From assembly GCA_963836775.1 (NCBI GenBank), contig CAWIKR010000003.1:1488001-1552000 (forward strand): DNA of 64,000 nucleotides, written 5' to 3'. This DNA comes from DASQPR01 sp963836775 (GTDB lineage: Bacteria > Actinomycetota > Actinomycetes > Mycobacteriales > Micromonosporaceae). A program made the translations under genes and the position numbers. The notes beneath the pieces were generated by a model. That model searched no databases, had not been told where the DNA came from, and saw only the letters and a program-made list of their open reading frames with translations. This document shows positions 27,033-35,753 of this stretch, one piece after another (position 1 is the stretch's first letter; every line of letters begins with the position of its first letter).

Positions 27033-28451
27033 GTGACCTTGGAATACGGTGACGGTGTGGAAGACGAGCGGGCAGCCGGTCCGGAGACCGGCGAGCCACC
27101 CCGGCAGGACGGTCCGCCGGGGCGCGGCGGGCCGCCCTGGCGTGGCAACCCACAGTGGCGCGGTGGCCCGCCGTGGGGGCAGCCCGGCCGCCGTCGGCCG
27201 GCCCGGCATCCGGGCGTGTTCTCGGCGATCTTCGTCTTCGTCGTCGGCCTGATCGGCACCCACTGGTCCCAGGCGCACCAGCCGCAGCTCCGGCACCTCG
27301 ATGGCTGGGGGGTGATGCTGCTCGCGATCGCCAGCGGCGCGCTGATCTGGCGCCGGTACGCGCGGATCCCGACCCTGGTGATCACGGTCGCGGCCACCAC
27401 GGCTTACGTGCTGCTCGGATACCCGTACGGCCCGGTGTTCCTGGCCTGCCTGGTCGCCACCCTCGGTGCGCTGCGCACCGGGCACCGCTACGCCACCTGG
27501 ATCACGCTGGGCGCCGGATATCTGATCGCGATGTTCCTGGGCCGGATCTGGCCCACCGTCTTCGGATTTCACCTCCGGACACCGCCGCTGTCAACGGCGA
27601 TCCTGGTGGCCGCCTGGATCATCGTGGCGTGCGTGATCGGCGAGGCCATCCGGGTCCGCTCGGAGCGGTTCGCCGAGGTGGCCCGCGTGCACGCCGAGCA
27701 GGCCCGGGCCCGGGCCGAACAGGAGCGCCGGCAGGCCAGCGAGGAGCGGCTGCGGATCGCGCAAGAGCTGCACGACGTGTTGGGCCACCACCTGTCCCTG
27801 ATCAACGTTCAGGCCGGCGTCGGGCTGCACTTGATGGACGACGATCCGCAGCAGGCACGGCGGGCGCTGGAGACGATCAAGCAGGCGAGTGCCGAGGCAC
27901 TGGGGGAGGTGCGTGGCGTGCTGGGTCTGATGCGGACGCGGGAGCAGCGCGCGCCCCGGTCGCCGGCACCCAGCCTGGCAAACCTGGACACCCTGGTCGA
28001 CGGCGGCCACGCCACCATCACCGGAACGCCGCGCGCGGTGCCGCCGGAGGTGGACCGGGCCGCGTTCCGGATCGTCCAGGAGTCGCTGACCAATGTGCGC
28101 CGGCACGCCGGCGACGGTGCGGTCGCGCGGGTCACCATCGCCTACGAGCCGGATCGCCTGACCGTCACGGTCGCCGACAACGGCACCGGACCGGCCGCCA
28201 CGGCCACCGGTGACGGCAACGGCCTGGCCGGTATGCGTACCCGGGCCGAGGAACTCGGCGGCACGTTCCGGGCCGGCGCCGGACCGGGCGGCGGCTATCT
28301 GGTGACCGCGACACTGCCGACCCCGGGCGAGCCACCGGGCGCTGCCGAATCCGGCCCGGACAGTGCCTCAGCGCGCTCGGGCGCTGCCGAACCTCGTACC
28401 AGCGAGGTGGAAACCCGCACCGACGACGTGGAAGGAGCCGAGGCTCCGTGA
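27033..28451 (+). CDS. Two-component sensor histidine kinase, NarL/HisKA_3 type
   Basis: 472-residue membrane kinase. A Gly/Pro/Trp-rich N-terminus (20-60) precedes four to six transmembrane helices (61-205), a coiled coil (205-240), the HisKA_3 dimerisation domain with phospho-acceptor His247 in QELHDVLGHHLSL, and a HATPase_c domain with the N-box VQESLTNVRRHA and G-boxes DNGTG and GNGLAGM. The final 50 residues are acidic and disordered. GTG 27033 or GTG 27057 may be the start. It overlaps the response regulator gene by four bases. Signal unknown. Confidence 0.92.
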   Translation: MTLEYGDGVEDERAAGPETGEPPRQDGPPGRGGPPWRGNPQWRGGPPWGQPGRRRPARHPGVFSAIFVFVVGLIGTHWSQAHQPQLRHLDGWGVMLLAIASGALIWRRYARIPTLVITVAATTAYVLLGYPYGPVFLACLVATLGALRTGHRYATWITLGAGYLIAMFLGRIWPTVFGFHLRTPPLSTAILVAAWIIVACVIGEAIRVRSERFAEVARVHAEQARARAEQERRQASEERLRIAQELHDVLGHHLSLINVQAGVGLHLMDDDPQQARRALETIKQASAEALGEVRGVLGLMRTREQRAPRSPAPSLANLDTLVDGGHATITGTPRAVPPEVDRAAFRIVQESLTNVRRHAGDGAVARVTIAYEPDRLTVTVADNGTGPAATATGDGNGLAGMRTRAEELGGTFRAGAGPGGGYLVTATLPTPGEPPGAAESGPDSASARSGAAEPRTSEVETRTDDVEGAEAP

Positions 28452-29113
28452 TCAAGGTGTTGCTCGCCGACGACCAGGCGCTGCTGCGCGCCGGATTCCG
28501 GGCGCTGCTGGACGCGCAGTCCGACATCACCGTCGTGGCCGAGGCGATCGACGGGGCCGACGCGGTGCGTCAGGCCCAGCGGGAGCAGCCCGACGTCGTG
28601 CTGATGGACATCCGGATGCCCGGCACCGACGGTCTGGAAGCGACCCGGCGAATCGCCGAGGATCCGGCACTGGACGCGGTGCGGATAATCATCCTGACCA
28701 CGTTCGACCTCGATGAATACGTGTTCGAGGCGATCCGGGCCGGCGCCAGCGGCTTCCTGGTCAAGGACACCGAGCCGGTAGAGCTGCTGCGTGCGGTCCG
28801 CGCGGTCGCCTCCGGCGATGCGCTGCTGTCGCCCGGCGTGACCCGCCGGCTGATCGCCGAGTTCGCGGCGCAGTTGCCGACGCCCACCCCGCCGCGCACC
28901 GCGGACGCGCTCACCGACCGGGAACGTGAGGTGGTCGCGCTGGTCGCGGCCGGGCTGTCCAACGAGGAGATCGCCGAACGCCTGGTGGTCTCGCCGGCGA
29001 CCGCGAAGACGCACGTGAGCCGGGCGATGGGCAAGCTGATGGCACGAGATCGTGCACAGGTGGTCGTCTACGCCTACGAATCCGGCCTGGTCAAGCCCGG
29101 ATGGCTCGGCTGA
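28448..29113 (+). CDS. Two-component response regulator, NarL/LuxR type
   Basis: 221 residues. The receiver domain has the acidic pair Asp8/Asp9, phospho-acceptor Asp54 (VLMDIRMPG) and the conserved Lys near 105 (LVKD). The LuxR-type HTH (about 155-215; LTDREREVVALVAAGLSNEEIAERL) binds DNA. GTG 28448 overlaps the kinase stop, so the pair is co-translated. Its last codons and TGA stop are the first copy of a downstream 21-bp repeat. Confidence 0.95.
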   Translation: MIKVLLADDQALLRAGFRALLDAQSDITVVAEAIDGADAVRQAQREQPDVVLMDIRMPGTDGLEATRRIAEDPALDAVRIIILTTFDLDEYVFEAIRAGASGFLVKDTEPVELLRAVRAVASGDALLSPGVTRRLIAEFAAQLPTPTPPRTADALTDREREVVALVAAGLSNEEIAERLVVSPATAKTHVSRAMGKLMARDRAQVVVYAYESGLVKPGWLG

Positions 29114-29234
29114 CGTCGGGCAGTGCGCCGCAGATGTCGGCTGGCGCGCGGGCGTGCGGCTGACGTCGGGCGACGTGCGGCTGACGTCGGGCGACGTGCG
29201 GCTGACGTCGAGCGACGTGCGGCCGACGTCGCGC
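29107..29234. repeat. 21-bp tandem repeat seeded at the response regulator stop codon
   Basis: CGGCTGACGTCGGGC appears at 29107-29121, with the TGA of the regulator gene, and again from 29157, 29178, 29199 and 29220; the last two copies have base changes. The later copies have a strict 21-base period. This is the clearest example in the window of a stop-codon context multiplied in a spacer. Confidence 0.9.
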
Positions 29235-29242
29235 GGTAAGGG

Positions 29243-29551
29243 TCAGACCGTCGCCATCGCGAGGATTGCCAGCGTCCCGGTGGCGAGCAGGAGCGCGACG
29301 AAGATCAGCATGTTGCGCTCGGACGGCGGCAGCTTGTCTGGGTCATCGACCGCGTCGGCGGCCTTGGCCGGCTCGGCGACGACCGCGTCGGCCGCCTTCA
29401 CCACCTCGGCCGGGGTGCCGGTCAAGAATGCCGGCAGCAGCATGGTCTCCTGGCTCAGCGCCCAACTGGGATCGGCGTGGTCTGACTCGCCGCGCTGACC
29501 GGGCAACCAGCCGCCCACGCGGAGCTCTCGGGTCTGGCTGTCGGGGTGCAT
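29243..29551 (-). CDS. Small protein with C-terminal membrane anchor
   Basis: 102 residues, no recognised domain. A polar N-terminus is followed by an Ala/Val/Asp-rich segment with KAADAV repeats (about 50-70) and a single hydrophobic helix at the end (82-100), a tail-anchor-like topology. It is convergent with the response regulator. Coding-like base use supports it, but the function is unknown. Confidence 0.6.
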   Translation of the reverse strand: MHPDSQTRELRVGGWLPGQRGESDHADPSWALSQETMLLPAFLTGTPAEVVKAADAVVAEPAKAADAVDDPDKLPPSERNMLIFVALLLATGTLAILAMATV

Positions 29552-29625
29552 CGCCGCACTCTATTACGGAGTTATCACGATCGCCAAGACGGTCGACCGG
29601 CTCGTTTGGGCGACGGCGGGTGCGG

Positions 29626-29634
29626 TTATCCACA
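29626..29634 (+). other. Isolated DnaA box
   Basis: TTATCCACA, an exact consensus 9-mer, standing alone in the 360-base spacer before the cupin gene. A single match could be chance. The same spacer has two copies of ATTCGGGACA (from 29732 and 29765) and nothing else recognisable. Confidence 0.35.
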
Positions 29635-29899
29635 GATCGGACCTCTCCGACATCAGAACCGGGCGGCAATGACGGCGCGAGGCCGATTCGGTTACCTGCG
29701 AGGATGCAGTGCCTACTCAGGACTGGTCCGACATTCGGGACATTGGTCGGTAATGCGGTCCGGGATTCGGGACAATAGGGAGGGTCTGAAAACCGGTTCG
29801 GCCCGGGAGCATCGGTGACCGCGATCGCCCAACGTGGTGATATGCGGCTTTACCGGATCGCCCGGTGGCGGCTCAACCAGCGGATCCACTGGCACCCCT

Positions 29900-29911
29900 T
29901 AGACTCGCCGC
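29900..29911 (+). promoter_or_regulatory. Leaderless -10 element of the cupin gene
   Basis: TAGACT at 29900-29905, six bases before ATG 29912. Confidence 0.5.
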
Positions 29912-30943
29912 ATGGCAGGTGGCTACGACTCGAGCGCAGCGGTGGCGTCCGGTGCGATCGTCGACCCCGAGGCGTTCAACGTCCGGGACGACGCGATCTT
30001 GACGGACGTGATCGCCACCCTCGGCGTACCCCGGCCGATCGGCGAGGTGGAAGCGGTCGAGGCGTGGATCAAACGATCCTGGATCCAGGCCGGCATCCAC
30101 GACGCGGACGCCGCGCTGCGACGCCGGTTCGCCGACTACTTCCGGCGGCTCGGCTTCGTCGCCAAATACAAGTCGTACGGCGTGAAGTACGCGGCACCGT
30201 TCGGCTACACGCTCTTTGACCTGCAGGACAACAGCGGGTTCAGCATTCAGTTGCACGAGTCCGCGAAGGTCGAGGCATTCCACGTCATCGGTCTGCGGAA
30301 GAACGCCTTCATGGTGCTGTGCACCGTGCCGGAGTGGCAGCAGCACGCGGCCGAGTTCGTCGCGGCCTGGGCCGACGGTCATCCGGAGACGTCGCCGATC
30401 GCCCACCAGCCGCGGGTGGGCGACGTCGCGGTGGTGGAAGACCTGAGCACCGTGCACACCGTCATCGGTTGTGTGCTGGAGGAATACGCCACGTCCTCGT
30501 ATGACGTGGTGCTCCGGCTGCATGACCAGAACCAGGGCCGGCCCGTCGTGCTGCCGGCGACGCACACTCCGATCCGCGAGGTGCTGGCCCAGGCCGAGGA
30601 TGTGGCGCCGCGCCGGGTGCTCCGCTACGGCAACGGCTGGCAGACCGCCGGGATGCCGTCCGGCACCGTCGACATCGCTCACCTGCCCGGCATGGGCCTG
30701 ATCGCCCGCCACCTGGTGGTCGACGCGACCACCCCGTCCGCCGGCACGGTGTCGACCGACAACGTGGTCACGCTGTTCGTCCTGGATGGCGCGATCGATC
30801 TCGATGTCGATGGAGCGCCCATGCGGCTGGCCGCCGGCGACGTCACCGCGATGGCGCCGGCCACGGCCTACCGGATCTCCGGCGCCGGCCGGGTCGCCTG
30901 GTGCGAGGTCGCGGCCAAGTTCGCCTTCGAAGACCTCCGGTAG
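29912..30943 (+). CDS. Cupin-like conserved protein of unknown function
   Basis: 343 residues, soluble, no signal peptide. The N-terminal two thirds (to about 230) match nothing I know; they include FGYTLFDLQDNSGFSIQLHES and FHVIGLRKNAFMVLCTVPEWQ. The C-terminal 100 residues look like a cupin barrel (VVTLFVLDGAIDLDVDG...RLAAGDVTAMAPATAYRI). The usual cupin histidines are missing, so a metal site is doubtful. ATG 29912 is supported by TAGACT six bases upstream. It stands alone. Confidence 0.75.
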   Translation: MAGGYDSSAAVASGAIVDPEAFNVRDDAILTDVIATLGVPRPIGEVEAVEAWIKRSWIQAGIHDADAALRRRFADYFRRLGFVAKYKSYGVKYAAPFGYTLFDLQDNSGFSIQLHESAKVEAFHVIGLRKNAFMVLCTVPEWQQHAAEFVAAWADGHPETSPIAHQPRVGDVAVVEDLSTVHTVIGCVLEEYATSSYDVVLRLHDQNQGRPVVLPATHTPIREVLAQAEDVAPRRVLRYGNGWQTAGMPSGTVDIAHLPGMGLIARHLVVDATTPSAGTVSTDNVVTLFVLDGAIDLDVDGAPMRLAAGDVTAMAPATAYRISGAGRVAWCEVAAKFAFEDLR

Positions 30944-30961
30944 TTTGGAATCGATCTCGCG

Positions 30962-31188
30962 CCCGCTCGCGGCGTTGCTCCGGCGCTCGAGTGCAAAAAC
31001 CGCACACGTCGCGCCGGTGCGCCTGGCGAGCGGGCCCGATCTCGGTCCCAAACTTCGTGGGTGAGAAACCCGCTCGCGGCGTTGCTCCGGCGCTCGAGTG
31101 CAAAAACCGCACACGTCGCGCCGGTGCGCCTGGCGAGCGGGCCCCGGTGGCTAAGTACAAAACCGCACACGTCGCGCCGAAGCGCCCC
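30962..31188. repeat. Duplicated 76-bp element bounded by inverted 9-mers
   Basis: Identical 76-bp copies at 30962-31037 and 31069-31144, 107 bases apart. Each begins CCCGCTCGC and ends with the complement GCGAGCGGG and contains GTGCAAAAACCGCACACG. A third, truncated copy of the inner part lies at 31153-31188. The inverted ends and A-rich core suggest a short repetitive element. It fills the spacer between the cupin gene and the convergent channel-like gene. Confidence 0.9.
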
Positions 31189-32279
31189 TACTGCACGTGC
31201 GGTCGGCGATCGACCGGCCGGATCGGCGGCATCTGCTCAGTCGGCCAGTCCCGCGGGCCGGACCACATCGCCGGGACCGCGTCGATCCGGCGCGCGATCT
31301 CGTAGGCGACGTGTTCGTAATTCACTCGCCAGCCGCGGAAATGCGCCCAGGCATGGTCGATCGTGCGCTCGGCAATGAAGCCGGCCGAGGTGAGCCGGGC
31401 GACCGCGTCGGCATATTCGGCGAAGGTCAGCTGGATCGGATCATCCGGCTGAGGATCAGGATTGAACTTGATCCCGGTGACCCGGGCGATGTCGCGCAAC
31501 GCAGTAAATCCGGACCGCAGCATCAGCCGGCCGGCCCCGGCCGCCGGCGAGCCCGGCGTCAACGACAGGTGCAGCGCCGCCGCGTCCAGCACCGCGAGCA
31601 GCGAGATGATCCAGCTCCGATACGGCCGCGGTGACCGGAACGCCAGCAGGATCGGATAGTTCGTGTGGCTCTCGCCGATGGAGGCGGCCAGCCGCTCCCA
31701 GTTCTCGTAGAGTCCGCGCATCTCGTCCAGGGTGCCGACCAGGGCCTGCCGCGCGAGCAGTTCGGGGCCCCAAGCCGGTTCGCCGGCCCGGGACAGCAGC
31801 AGCGTCACTTCCGTCTCCCGGCGGTTGTAGGCGGCGTACAGCGTCGGCAGGTAGGCGATCTGTAGCGCCACCACCAGCGGCCCGGTGACCGCGGCGAGGA
31901 AGTCGATGGCGGTCAGCTCGCCCCGGGCGGTGGACGCGAACCCGAGAGTGAACAGGCTGGACCCGGCCTCCCGCAGGGCCGACGGCACCGACAGTGCCGA
32001 GAACGCGTGCAGCAGCAGGCCGTACGCCAGGAACAGCGTGAACAGCCACCACAGCAGGGTGGCGATCAGCACCAGCGGCGCCAGCCACGCCAGCACCTTG
32101 TCGCGCACCAGGTAGCTGCGGAACGGCCGGGCGATCAGGTCCAGCACCCACCGGAAGCCGCGCCAGAGCACTCGCACAAGCACCGACTCCAGGCCTCGTG
32201 GCACCACGAGATTGCGCAGGATGCTGCCCACCGTCAGCACCAGGAGGGCGCCGCCGACCAGCCCGGACAACCACCGCAC
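31188..32279 (-). CDS. Ion-channel-like membrane protein
   Basis: 363 residues. Hydrophobic helices lie at about 3-20, 47-80 and 115-140. The segment between the second and third (SALREAGSSLFTLGFAST) looks like a pore loop with TLGF in the place of the potassium selectivity filter, which resembles two-helix ion channels without the canonical GYG. A cytoplasmic helical domain of about 200 residues follows. GTG 32279 is preferred; the frame upstream lacks hydrophobic or conserved character. The family is widespread in Actinobacteria but functionally untested, so ion transport is inferred. Confidence 0.75.
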   Translation of the reverse strand: MRWLSGLVGGALLVLTVGSILRNLVVPRGLESVLVRVLWRGFRWVLDLIARPFRSYLVRDKVLAWLAPLVLIATLLWWLFTLFLAYGLLLHAFSALSVPSALREAGSSLFTLGFASTARGELTAIDFLAAVTGPLVVALQIAYLPTLYAAYNRRETEVTLLLSRAGEPAWGPELLARQALVGTLDEMRGLYENWERLAASIGESHTNYPILLAFRSPRPYRSWIISLLAVLDAAALHLSLTPGSPAAGAGRLMLRSGFTALRDIARVTGIKFNPDPQPDDPIQLTFAEYADAVARLTSAGFIAERTIDHAWAHFRGWRVNYEHVAYEIARRIDAVPAMWSGPRDWPTEQMPPIRPVDRRPHVQ

Positions 32280-32380
32280 CCGACCATCATCCGATCCGGC
32301 CGGGCATCGGCGGGCTGGTTTGACCGGGACGCGATCTTCGGGGGAGCCATTTCCGGTCCCGCCATGCGAACCTTTAAGGC

Positions 32381-33055
32381 GTGGCAGGTTCCCATCCCAG
32401 CGTCGTGGCCGCGGCCCGCACAGCCCTCGCACCACTCCTTGACGGCGGCGACAAACGGCTGCTGGTGGGGATCGCCGGTCCGCCGGCGGCCGGCAAATCC
32501 ACCCTGGCCATCACTATCGCCCGGGACTTGTGCCAGGCATTCCCGCGGCACGGCGACGCGTCCGGCGCCGAGTTCGCCGTCGCCGTCGGCATGGACGGAT
32601 TCCACCTGGCCAACTCCGAACTGAACCGGCTCGGTTTGAACTCCACCAAGGGCGCTCCGGACACCTTCGACGCCTACGGTTTCATCGCCCTGCTGCGCCG
32701 GCTCAAGGCCGCCGACGAGCCGGTCGTCTACGCACCGTTGTTCAGCCGGATCCTGAACGAGTCGATCGGCAGTGCGCAGCCGGTCCGCGCCGGGGTGCGG
32801 GTGGTGGTCATCGAGGGCAACTACCTGCTGCTGCCGCGGCCGCCCTGGGCCGAGGTCGGCGAGCTCCTCGACTACGTCTTCTACCTCGACGCGCCGGCCG
32901 ATTCCCGGGTCGACTCGCTGCTGCGACGGCAACGTTCGCGGGGGCTGGCGCCGGCCGCCGCCGAGGACTGGGTGCACCGCAGCGACGAGGCCAACGCGGC
33001 GCTGATCTCAACCACCCGGCACCGCGCCGATCACGTCCTGCTCCGGCCCGCCTAG
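32381..33055 (+). CDS. P-loop kinase, pantothenate kinase/uridine kinase-like
   Basis: 224 residues, likely a small-molecule kinase (nucleoside, pantothenate or sugar; members are sometimes annotated as fructose kinase FrcK). Walker A is GIAGPPAAGKST (30-41). The VAVGMDGFHLANSEL segment has the catalytic Asp, and a GAPDTFDAYGF block and VIEGNYLLL follow, all typical of the panK/udk-like superfamily. The start GTG 32381 has weak context. It is divergent from the channel-like gene. Confidence 0.88.
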   Translation: MAGSHPSVVAAARTALAPLLDGGDKRLLVGIAGPPAAGKSTLAITIARDLCQAFPRHGDASGAEFAVAVGMDGFHLANSELNRLGLNSTKGAPDTFDAYGFIALLRRLKAADEPVVYAPLFSRILNESIGSAQPVRAGVRVVVIEGNYLLLPRPPWAEVGELLDYVFYLDAPADSRVDSLLRRQRSRGLAPAAAEDWVHRSDEANAALISTTRHRADHVLLRPA

Positions 33056-33096
33056 CACGCCCGGCGGAGTCGGCCAGCGCCGCCGTGCACGCAGAC

Positions 33097-33804
33097 TTAC
33101 GACGTCGTCGCGCAGGCCGCGGCCGACGTCACCACCAGATCTGACGCGTAGACCGCCGCGACCGTGAAGCAGTACTCCGACCCACCGGCCAGCCCGCCGA
33201 TGCTGACACTGGTCCGGCCCGGGGGCACCTCCTGGCGGACCGTCGGGCTTGATCCCCTGGCACCGCCGACGATCAGGAACGGCACTCGTCCGTCGGCCGG
33301 ATCGGACCAGGTGACCAGGGCGGTGCCGGCCCCGATCGCGACCGCGACCTGCGCCGGCGCCGACGGCAGGCGCGGTGGTTGGTGGCCGTCCGCCCGGGAT
33401 CGGGCCGCGATCGCCACGGTGGTCGCCACGATCAACGCGGCGATCAGGCCGCCGGCGACGATCCAGCGCTTTCGGGTACGCGTACCGGAATGTTCCGTTA
33501 TCGCGGCCGTGGTGGCCGGACCGGGCGTGGCCGGCGGGGTGACCAGCTGTAGTGGAGCGCCGCTCAGATAGGCGCGTGCGTGACGTACCGCGGGGTGGTC
33601 ATCGCCGAGCACCGCGGGCCCGCACTCGGCGACCTGCCGGAAATGACCGCGGGCCTGATGCCGGTTGCCGATCTCGGCCGTGACCGTGCCGAGGCGGGCG
33701 ACCAGCTTGATGGTCGCCGCATCGGAATCGGCGGAGATGTCCCGGCCCGCGAGGGCGGACTCCAGTTCCCGGCGCACCGCGCGCGGATCGACCTCGACTG
33801 TCAC
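33097..33804 (-). CDS. Membrane-anchored fibronectin type III protein
   Basis: 235 residues. The N-terminal 80 residues are helical and TPR-like (IGNRHQARGHFRQVAECGPAVLGDDHP), cytoplasmic by topology. One transmembrane helix (about 113-133) follows, and the outer part is an Fn3-type beta domain (148-230) with VTWSDP and the conserved YCFTV near the end. GTG 33804 is preceded by TAGCAT at six bases, a leaderless promoter. A role in binding or scaffolding is only inferred. Confidence 0.75.
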   Translation of the reverse strand: MTVEVDPRAVRRELESALAGRDISADSDAATIKLVARLGTVTAEIGNRHQARGHFRQVAECGPAVLGDDHPAVRHARAYLSGAPLQLVTPPATPGPATTAAITEHSGTRTRKRWIVAGGLIAALIVATTVAIAARSRADGHQPPRLPSAPAQVAVAIGAGTALVTWSDPADGRVPFLIVGGARGSSPTVRQEVPPGRTSVSIGGLAGGSEYCFTVAAVYASDLVVTSAAACATTS

Positions 33805-33818
33805 CGGGCCATGCTAGA

Positions 33819-33991
33819 GCTTGTTCCTAAACCTCGTGGCCGGGCTGTGGCGGCCCAGACGGCCGTCGGGGCGTTGTCGGCACGGGCGCAGACAACACCG
33901 GTATGCACCCGCACCTCCGCCTTGACGACAAGCATCTGCCGGTCGTGATCGGCGGGGTCGTTGCGCCCCGACCGAAGGTCTAGGAACAAGC
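33819..33991. mobile_element. MITE-like element of about 173 bp
   Basis: Terminal inverted repeats GCTTGTTCCTAAACCT (33819-33834) and AGGTCTAGGAACAAGC (33976-33991) match at 15 of 16 positions. The motif CTAGA occurs immediately outside the left end and two bases outside the right end, a possible target duplication. The interior has no intact transposase, only short open frames. It sits between the Fn3 protein and VKOR genes and upstream of the former, whose -10 it borders. Confidence 0.6.
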
Positions 33992-34007
33992 GCCTAGAGG
34001 CTCGCGG

Positions 34008-34499
34008 TCAGCGCTTCGCCTGGACCGGGTCCATTGTGGCCGTTCCGAACGCCACGATCGCGAACAGCGCCAGCGTCAGCACATGCACGGCGGTGCACCA
34101 CAGGCAGATGCTGTCGATGATGAACAACTCGGCATAGACCAGGTAGAACACGAACAGGATGCCGATCGTCACGGCGGCCATCCGGATCCGCCGGAACAAC
34201 GGATTCGGCGAGTTCCACGCCGCCGGCAGGCACAGCGGCACCATCGCGACGAAGAACAGCAGACCGAGCAGGGCGACCGGGATGCCGAACACCTTCGACT
34301 GGGCGCTGGTGGTCACCTTGAGGCAGTTGATGATGCCGCTGTCCGAGCAGGCCAGCGTCGTCGACGCGGTGTAGTGCTCGTAGGTGAGGTAGGCGGAGAC
34401 CAGCAGGCCCGCCACGGCGATCACCAGGCTGCTGATGATCAGCCAGGCCGGTGCGCGACTCGTGGTCGGTGCCGGCCGGGCCACGTCGGTGCGGGCCAC
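34008..34499 (-). CDS. Vitamin K epoxide reductase (VKOR) family protein
   Basis: Membrane quinone reductase that re-oxidises a thiol-disulfide partner outside the membrane. The 163-residue protein has four or five helices, the loop cysteine pair in CSDSGIINC, and the active-site CLWC in a late helix, all required for the electron relay to quinone. GTG 34499 starts just beyond the TGA of the DUF929 gene, so the two are co-translated. The neighbour has a thioredoxin-like CPFC motif and is the natural partner. Confidence 0.92.
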   Translation of the reverse strand: MARTDVARPAPTTSRAPAWLIISSLVIAVAGLLVSAYLTYEHYTASTTLACSDSGIINCLKVTTSAQSKVFGIPVALLGLLFFVAMVPLCLPAAWNSPNPLFRRIRMAAVTIGILFVFYLVYAELFIIDSICLWCTAVHVLTLALFAIVAFGTATMDPVQAKR

Positions 34500-34500
34500 G

Positions 34501-35409
34501 TCAGCTCTGCCCGCTGTAGGCCTGTGCTGCGGCGCTGGAGCAAACGTCGGCGGGTTGGTTGTTGGTGAGCTTGCAGAGTTGCGCGGTGAAGGCGTTGGCA
34601 GCACCGCCGACCGCCTTGGCGATGTCCGAGTTCGGGTCCTGCAGCGCGTCGGCAACCTGCTGCTGCGTCTTACCGGCGAACAGCTGCGGGCTGTAGCTGG
34701 ATCCGGAGACCATCGCCTGGTTGGCGAAGTCGATGAACGGGATCGACCCGGTCGAGTTCTTGTCCACGTAGGGCGGAGCGTCGAACTTGTTGATCAGCTC
34801 CTGCTGCTGGGCGGTCGGTGTATCCAGAGTCTTGTAGGCGTTGCCCTCGATCTCGTTGCTCTGCGTCTCGACGCCCTGGAACGACAGGTATTTGCTGGTG
34901 TATGTCGACCCGTGGAAGGTCAGCGTGGGCGTGTTCGGGAAGGTGTCGTTCGGCGATGACGCGGTCTGGCCGAGGTTGCTGAACGTGCCGAACCGGCTCA
35001 GCGCGACCACCATGGCCCAGCGCTCGGCAGCGCAGAACGGGCAGTATTCGGCGCCCATGTAGACGACCAGCGGCTTGCCGTCGGCGGTCAGCACCGGCTG
35101 GCCGGTGATCGCCTTCGGCGTGCTGGTGATGCTGCCCTTGCCGATCTTGTCGAGGGTCGCGGCCGGCACACCGGTGACCTTGGCGACCACGTCGTTGGAC
35201 GCGGCGGTCGCGGCGGCACCGCTCTTCTTGGGGCCGTCGGTCGCGACCTTGACGATCACCGCGGTGAGTGCGATCAGAACGATGGCGGCGACTGCCGAAC
35301 CGGCGATCACCAGGCGCTTGCGCTTGTGAGCCTCGACCCGGCGACGCTCCGCGATCGCCTCCTGGGCACGCAGCCGGGCGATCCGCTGTTGCTTATTTCC
35401 CTGCGACAC
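34501..35409 (-). CDS. DUF929 thioredoxin-like membrane-anchored protein
   Basis: 302 residues. A basic cytoplasmic N-terminus (coiled, Arg/Glu-rich) leads into one transmembrane helix (33-54). The outer domain has GKPLVVYMGAEYCPFCAAERW with the redox pair Cys123-Pro-Phe-Cys126, then VDKNSTGSIPFIDFAN with a cis-Pro-like IPF. This is the thioredoxin layout of DUF929. It probably introduces disulfides into secreted proteins, with the VKOR encoded next as its oxidant. A C-terminal cysteine pair (LCKL, VCSS) may add structure. Confidence 0.9.
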   Translation of the reverse strand: MSQGNKQQRIARLRAQEAIAERRRVEAHKRKRLVIAGSAVAAIVLIALTAVIVKVATDGPKKSGAAATAASNDVVAKVTGVPAATLDKIGKGSITSTPKAITGQPVLTADGKPLVVYMGAEYCPFCAAERWAMVVALSRFGTFSNLGQTASSPNDTFPNTPTLTFHGSTYTSKYLSFQGVETQSNEIEGNAYKTLDTPTAQQQELINKFDAPPYVDKNSTGSIPFIDFANQAMVSGSSYSPQLFAGKTQQQVADALQDPNSDIAKAVGGAANAFTAQLCKLTNNQPADVCSSAAAQAYSGQS

Positions 35410-35753
35410 GACGCGACGTTACCTGCCGATCGAGATCAACGTCGAGCGCGCGCCGGGCTGTCGGGACAGTTCCCAGGATATTCACAGTCCGTCATCACGC
35501 ATCGTGCAGCCGCACCCTCGGTCACTGGTCTATCGACCCGCTGTTGATCTCGTTACGAGCGCTCGGTGACCCGGCTCACAGACCCGACCAAGTCCTTTTA
35601 ACCGGACAAACGTCCTCGGTAGATTGCCCGAGTCTGCCCATCGCTCGCCACCCTTGAGCGAGGGGTTCCGATCCCGATCGGGATTGCGCGGGCGCTGCGA
35701 CGGATTGACGAAACCATCCGGGGCGGCGCCCGCGGCCATGCTCTGGAGGACCG

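Noticed and set aside
33819..33991. Intact insertion sequence
   Set aside because: The element is only about 173 bases and contains no transposase frame; it fits a MITE-like relic instead.
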